A DNA stretch of 8,946 nucleotides from CAZVCJ01 sp964625745 (GTDB lineage: Bacteria > Chloroflexota > Anaerolineae > VGOG01), in contig CAZVCJ010000164.1 of NCBI GenBank assembly GCA_964625745.1, forward strand, positions 1-8,946, written 5' to 3'. Of the stretch, positions 6,537-8,946 are shown piece after piece. The notes below the pieces were generated by a model that was not told the origin of the DNA, did no database searches, and saw only the letters and a list, made by a program, of their open reading frames with translations. Made by a program: the position numbers and the translations under genes. Numbering within the stretch: the first letter of the stretch is position 1; each line of letters opens with the position of its first letter.

Positions 6537-8811
6537 GCCCCGTCCCAAGCAACAAGAGGTGTTGAGCTACACCAGCGGGAAAATGGGCGTCTCGGCTGTG
6601 CCCGGCAGCGGCAAGACGGTCACGCTCTCGGCCCTGGCCGCCCAACTGGTCGCCAGCGGGGTGTTGGAGGATGACCAGGAGGTGTTGGTGGTAACTCTGG
6701 TCAACTCCGCCGTGGATCACTTCGCCGGTCGGGTGGCCGCCTTTGTCCAGGAACGCGGATTGCTGCCACACATCGGCTATCGGGTGCGCACCCTGCATGG
6801 CCTGGCCCACGACGTCGTACGCGAGCGGCCAGCCCTGGTGGGCCTGTCCGACGACTTCCAGATCGTGGACGAGCGGGCGGCGGATCAGATCCGACAAGAT
6901 GCGATAGAGGCCTGGCTGCGCAGTAATCCTCATGCCGCCGACTCTTTTCTGTCCCTCGACCTGGAAGAAGGAAAACGGGATTGGGTACGCAGGGGCCAGT
7001 GGCCCCGGCTGGTGAGTAGCATCGCCCTCAGCTTCATCAGACAGGCCAAGGACCTGCAGATCACACCCCCTGGGCTTCGCGACCGCCTGGACGGGTTCCC
7101 GCAGCCGCTCCCCCTGGTAGAGATGGGCTGGGCTATCTACGCCGACTATCAACGCGCCCTGGCCTACCGTGGCGCGGTGGACTTTGACGACCTCATCCGC
7201 CTGGCGCTGCAGGCCCTGGAGTTGGACGAGGAGTACCTGCAGCGACTGCGTGCTCGCTGGCTCTATATCCTGGAAGACGAGGCCCAGGACAGCAGCGAGT
7301 TGCAGGAGCGGATCCTGAGGCTCCTGGTCGGACCAGACGGCAACTGGGTGCGCGTCGGCGATCCCAACCAGGCCATCTACGAGACCTTCACCACCGCCAG
7401 CCCTGAGTTCCTGCGGAGCTTCTTGAGGGAAACGGACGTTCAACCGCGTGAGCTGCCCAACTCCGGCCGTTCGACTCAGAGCATCATCAACCTGGCCAAC
7501 TACCTGATTGACTGGACACAGGAGGAGCATCCGGTCCATGAAGTCCGCAGCGCCCTGGTTGCACCACCTTACATCGAGCCTACCCCGCCCGGCGATCCGC
7601 AGCCCAACCCGCCCGATGATCCCCAAAAGGTGCGCCTCATCGCCCAGAAATTCACCCCTGGCGAAGAGCTCCACGCCGTGGGCGACTCACTGGCGCGCTG
7701 GCTGCCGGAGCACCAGGACGAGACCGTAGCCGTGTTGGTGCCGCGTAACGATCGTGGCTTTGCGATGGTCAGTGAGCTGAAGAAACGCGGCCTGGACTAC
7801 CTCGAGCTCCTGCGCAGCACCAGGTCCACCCGCGAGACGGCAGGTGCCCTGGCCAACGTCGTCAGCTACCTGGCCGACCCCACCTCGCCCGTCAAGCTGG
7901 CGAGAGTCTACAAAGTGTGGCGGCGCCAGGATCGCGACGACGAGGAGGCCAGGGGGCGCCTTGAGGTGGTCGTCAAGACGCTGCGCATAGGCCGGCGGGT
8001 TGAGGATTTCCTGTGGCCACGGGTGGATCGGGACTGGCTGGCCGGCCTGGAAGCGACTGAAGTCGCTACTACGGTCGGCGAACAGTTGGTCGAGTTCCGG
8101 GAGTTGGTGCGGCGTTGGCAGGGAGCGACACTGCTGCCCATTGGCCAACTGATCCTCACCCTGGCCCAGGACCTGTTCCACGAGCCGGCCGATCTGGCTG
8201 TGGCCCACAAGCTGGCCGTGGTTCTGCGACGGGCGAGCGAGACACATCCCGACTGGCGGTTGCCGGAGCTTACCCAGGAACTGGCCGTAGTGGCCCGGAA
8301 CGAACGCCGCTTCCTGGGCCTGAGCGAGGACGACGTCGGCTTCGATCCTGAGCGGCACAAAGGCAAAGTAGTGGTAACCACCATGCACAAGGCCAAAGGG
8401 CTGGAGTGGGACCGGGTCTACCTGATGTCGGTCAACAACTACGACTTTCCCTCGGCTCTGCCCCACGACCAGTTCATCTCCGAGAGGTGGTTCGTGCGCA
8501 ATCGCTTGAACCTGGAGGCTGAGACCCTGGCCCAACTGGAAGCCCTCCCCCCCCCTCCCCCCCCCGCAAGCAGGGGGGACGAGGATACCATGGCTTCATA
8601 TCACTATCATGAGGAGGGGCGAGCAACTCAGAAAGCGCGGCTGGAATACGCCGCCGAGCGGCTGCGCCTGTTATACGTGGGCATCACCCGCGCCAGGAAA
8701 GAGCTGATCATCACCTGGAATACCGGCCAACGCGGCGACCAACAACCGGCCATTCCCTTCATCGCCTTGCAGACGTTCTGGGAGGGGCAGGTACATGACG
8801 CTACCGACTGA
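6529..8811 (+). CDS. UvrD/AddA-like superfamily 1 DNA helicase
   Basis: This 760-residue protein carries the full SF1A motif set: Q-motif region PRPKQQEVL (4-12), Walker A AVPGSGKT (23-30), motif Ia/Ib (VVTLVNSAV...RTLHGLAHDVV), motif II EDEAQD (249-254), motif III GDPNQAIY (277-284), an NSGRSTQSI motif IV region, motif V TMHKAKGLEWD around H620, and motif VI LLYVGITRAR (R721, R723). It should be an active ATP-driven 3'-5' translocase and the motor of the complex with the degenerate upstream subunit. The start is fixed by GGAGG six bases upstream and an 8-base overlap with the previous gene. It lacks a C-terminal nuclease domain; the next gene supplies one. At ~673-682, between motifs V and VI, a proline run encoded by a G/C-run repeat is inserted. 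Simple UvrD/PcrA is less likely given the neighbours. Confidence 0.93.
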   Translation: MFKPRPKQQEVLSYTSGKMGVSAVPGSGKTVTLSALAAQLVASGVLEDDQEVLVVTLVNSAVDHFAGRVAAFVQERGLLPHIGYRVRTLHGLAHDVVRERPALVGLSDDFQIVDERAADQIRQDAIEAWLRSNPHAADSFLSLDLEEGKRDWVRRGQWPRLVSSIALSFIRQAKDLQITPPGLRDRLDGFPQPLPLVEMGWAIYADYQRALAYRGAVDFDDLIRLALQALELDEEYLQRLRARWLYILEDEAQDSSELQERILRLLVGPDGNWVRVGDPNQAIYETFTTASPEFLRSFLRETDVQPRELPNSGRSTQSIINLANYLIDWTQEEHPVHEVRSALVAPPYIEPTPPGDPQPNPPDDPQKVRLIAQKFTPGEELHAVGDSLARWLPEHQDETVAVLVPRNDRGFAMVSELKKRGLDYLELLRSTRSTRETAGALANVVSYLADPTSPVKLARVYKVWRRQDRDDEEARGRLEVVVKTLRIGRRVEDFLWPRVDRDWLAGLEATEVATTVGEQLVEFRELVRRWQGATLLPIGQLILTLAQDLFHEPADLAVAHKLAVVLRRASETHPDWRLPELTQELAVVARNERRFLGLSEDDVGFDPERHKGKVVVTTMHKAKGLEWDRVYLMSVNNYDFPSALPHDQFISERWFVRNRLNLEAETLAQLEALPPPPPPASRGDEDTMASYHYHEEGRATQKARLEYAAERLRLLYVGITRARKELIITWNTGQRGDQQPAIPFIALQTFWEGQVHDATD
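8544..8579. repeat. Intragenic C-run/G-run hairpin in the AddA-like helicase
   Basis: C9 (8557-8565) and G6 (8573-8578) flank a short GCAAGCA loop, preceded by another long C run. It is in frame and encodes a PPPPPP tract followed by ASRG, between helicase motifs V and VI. This places the repeat class in a second gene of the operon. Confidence 0.65.
8781..8785 (+). promoter_or_regulatory. Ribosome binding site for the nuclease gene
   Basis: GGAGG within GGGAGGGG lies nine bases before ATG 8795 and inside the end of the helicase gene, supporting coupled translation and this start. Confidence 0.65.
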
Positions 8812-8946
8812 CTTTCAATTCAGCCAGGGCAATCTCCAGGACTATGTAGACTGCCCACGACGCTTCCAACTGCGCTATCTGCTGCGCCTGGCCTGGCCTG
8901 CGGTTGAGGTGGAACCGGCCCTGGAGAACGAGCGGCATCTTCAGCA
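8795..8946 (+). CDS. PD-(D/E)XK nuclease, RecB/Cas4-like (N-terminal 50 residues only)
   Basis: The gene starts at ATG 8795, overlaps the helicase by 17 bases in another frame, and runs off the window. The 50 visible residues include FSQGNLQDYVDCPRRFQLRYL, with S10 and C20, which fits the opening helix of the PDDEXK_1 family (fS-x-S-x-L-x-x-y-x-x-CPrrF). In AddB and Cas4 the equivalent Cys belongs to an iron-sulphur cluster whose other cysteines lie near the C terminus; those and the catalytic D/E/K are outside the window. As third gene after two helicase subunits, it probably supplies the nuclease of the end-resection complex. The family call rests on one conserved segment plus context. Confidence 0.8.
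   Translation, partial: MTLPTDFQFSQGNLQDYVDCPRRFQLRYLLRLAWPAVEVEPALENERHLQ

Noticed and set aside
6430..7674. Long minus-strand open frame of 414 codons
   Set aside because: It is antisense to the helicase with its complete motif set; open antisense frames are common in GC-rich genes and its translation shows no domain.

Overview
The window holds two unlike blocks on the + strand. Bases ~29-4117 carry one very long open frame (1,335 codons from TTG 110) of moderate GC (48% in a hand-counted line). Bases 4227-8946 carry a tightly packed, GC-rich run of three genes (68% in a hand-counted line) for a helicase-nuclease machine. No rRNA, tRNA, CRISPR array or transposase gene is visible. The GC-rich block contains C-run/G-run hairpins and a 'CCTAAG...CGAAGGG' type repeat, which I associate with Chloroflexota genomes (Anaerolineae-like). 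That assignment is inference.

Block 1 is a multidomain reverse transcriptase. It has an RT palm with motif A (DIENFYPSI), a motif B-like GLPVG and a YVDD catalytic box. This is followed by an alpha-helical, HEAT-like region, a protein-kinase-like domain that has lost its catalytic residues, about 400 residues I cannot assign, and a hydrophobic C-terminal hairpin likely to sit in the membrane. RT plus alpha-helical repeats is the architecture of AbiA/AbiK/Abi-P2-type abortive-infection RTs (the UG/DRT group). I know of no described system in which such an RT is joined to a pseudokinase and a membrane anchor, so this is the best candidate for a new system here. Its 5' end is troubled: conserved RT sequence (YRPAPLRYVTIPKG) lies upstream of the first usable start codon, and an in-frame stop sits at 26-28.

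The spacer 4118-4226 separates the blocks. It holds a weak hairpin followed by Ts, a short perfect dyad and a heptamer direct repeat.

Block 2 looks like an operon for an AddAB/AdnAB-like end-processing complex split over three polypeptides: an AddB-like helicase subunit with an intact Walker A but eroded motifs II and III (4227-6536); a canonical UvrD/AddA-like helicase with all motifs intact (6529-8811, overlapping by 8 bases); and the start of a PD-(D/E)XK, RecB/Cas4-like nuclease (from 8795, overlapping by 17 bases). The overlaps and good ribosome binding sites suggest translational coupling and fixed stoichiometry. Both helicase genes contain in-frame insertions of short G/C-run palindromes, an unusual colonisation of coding sequence by intergenic-type repeats.
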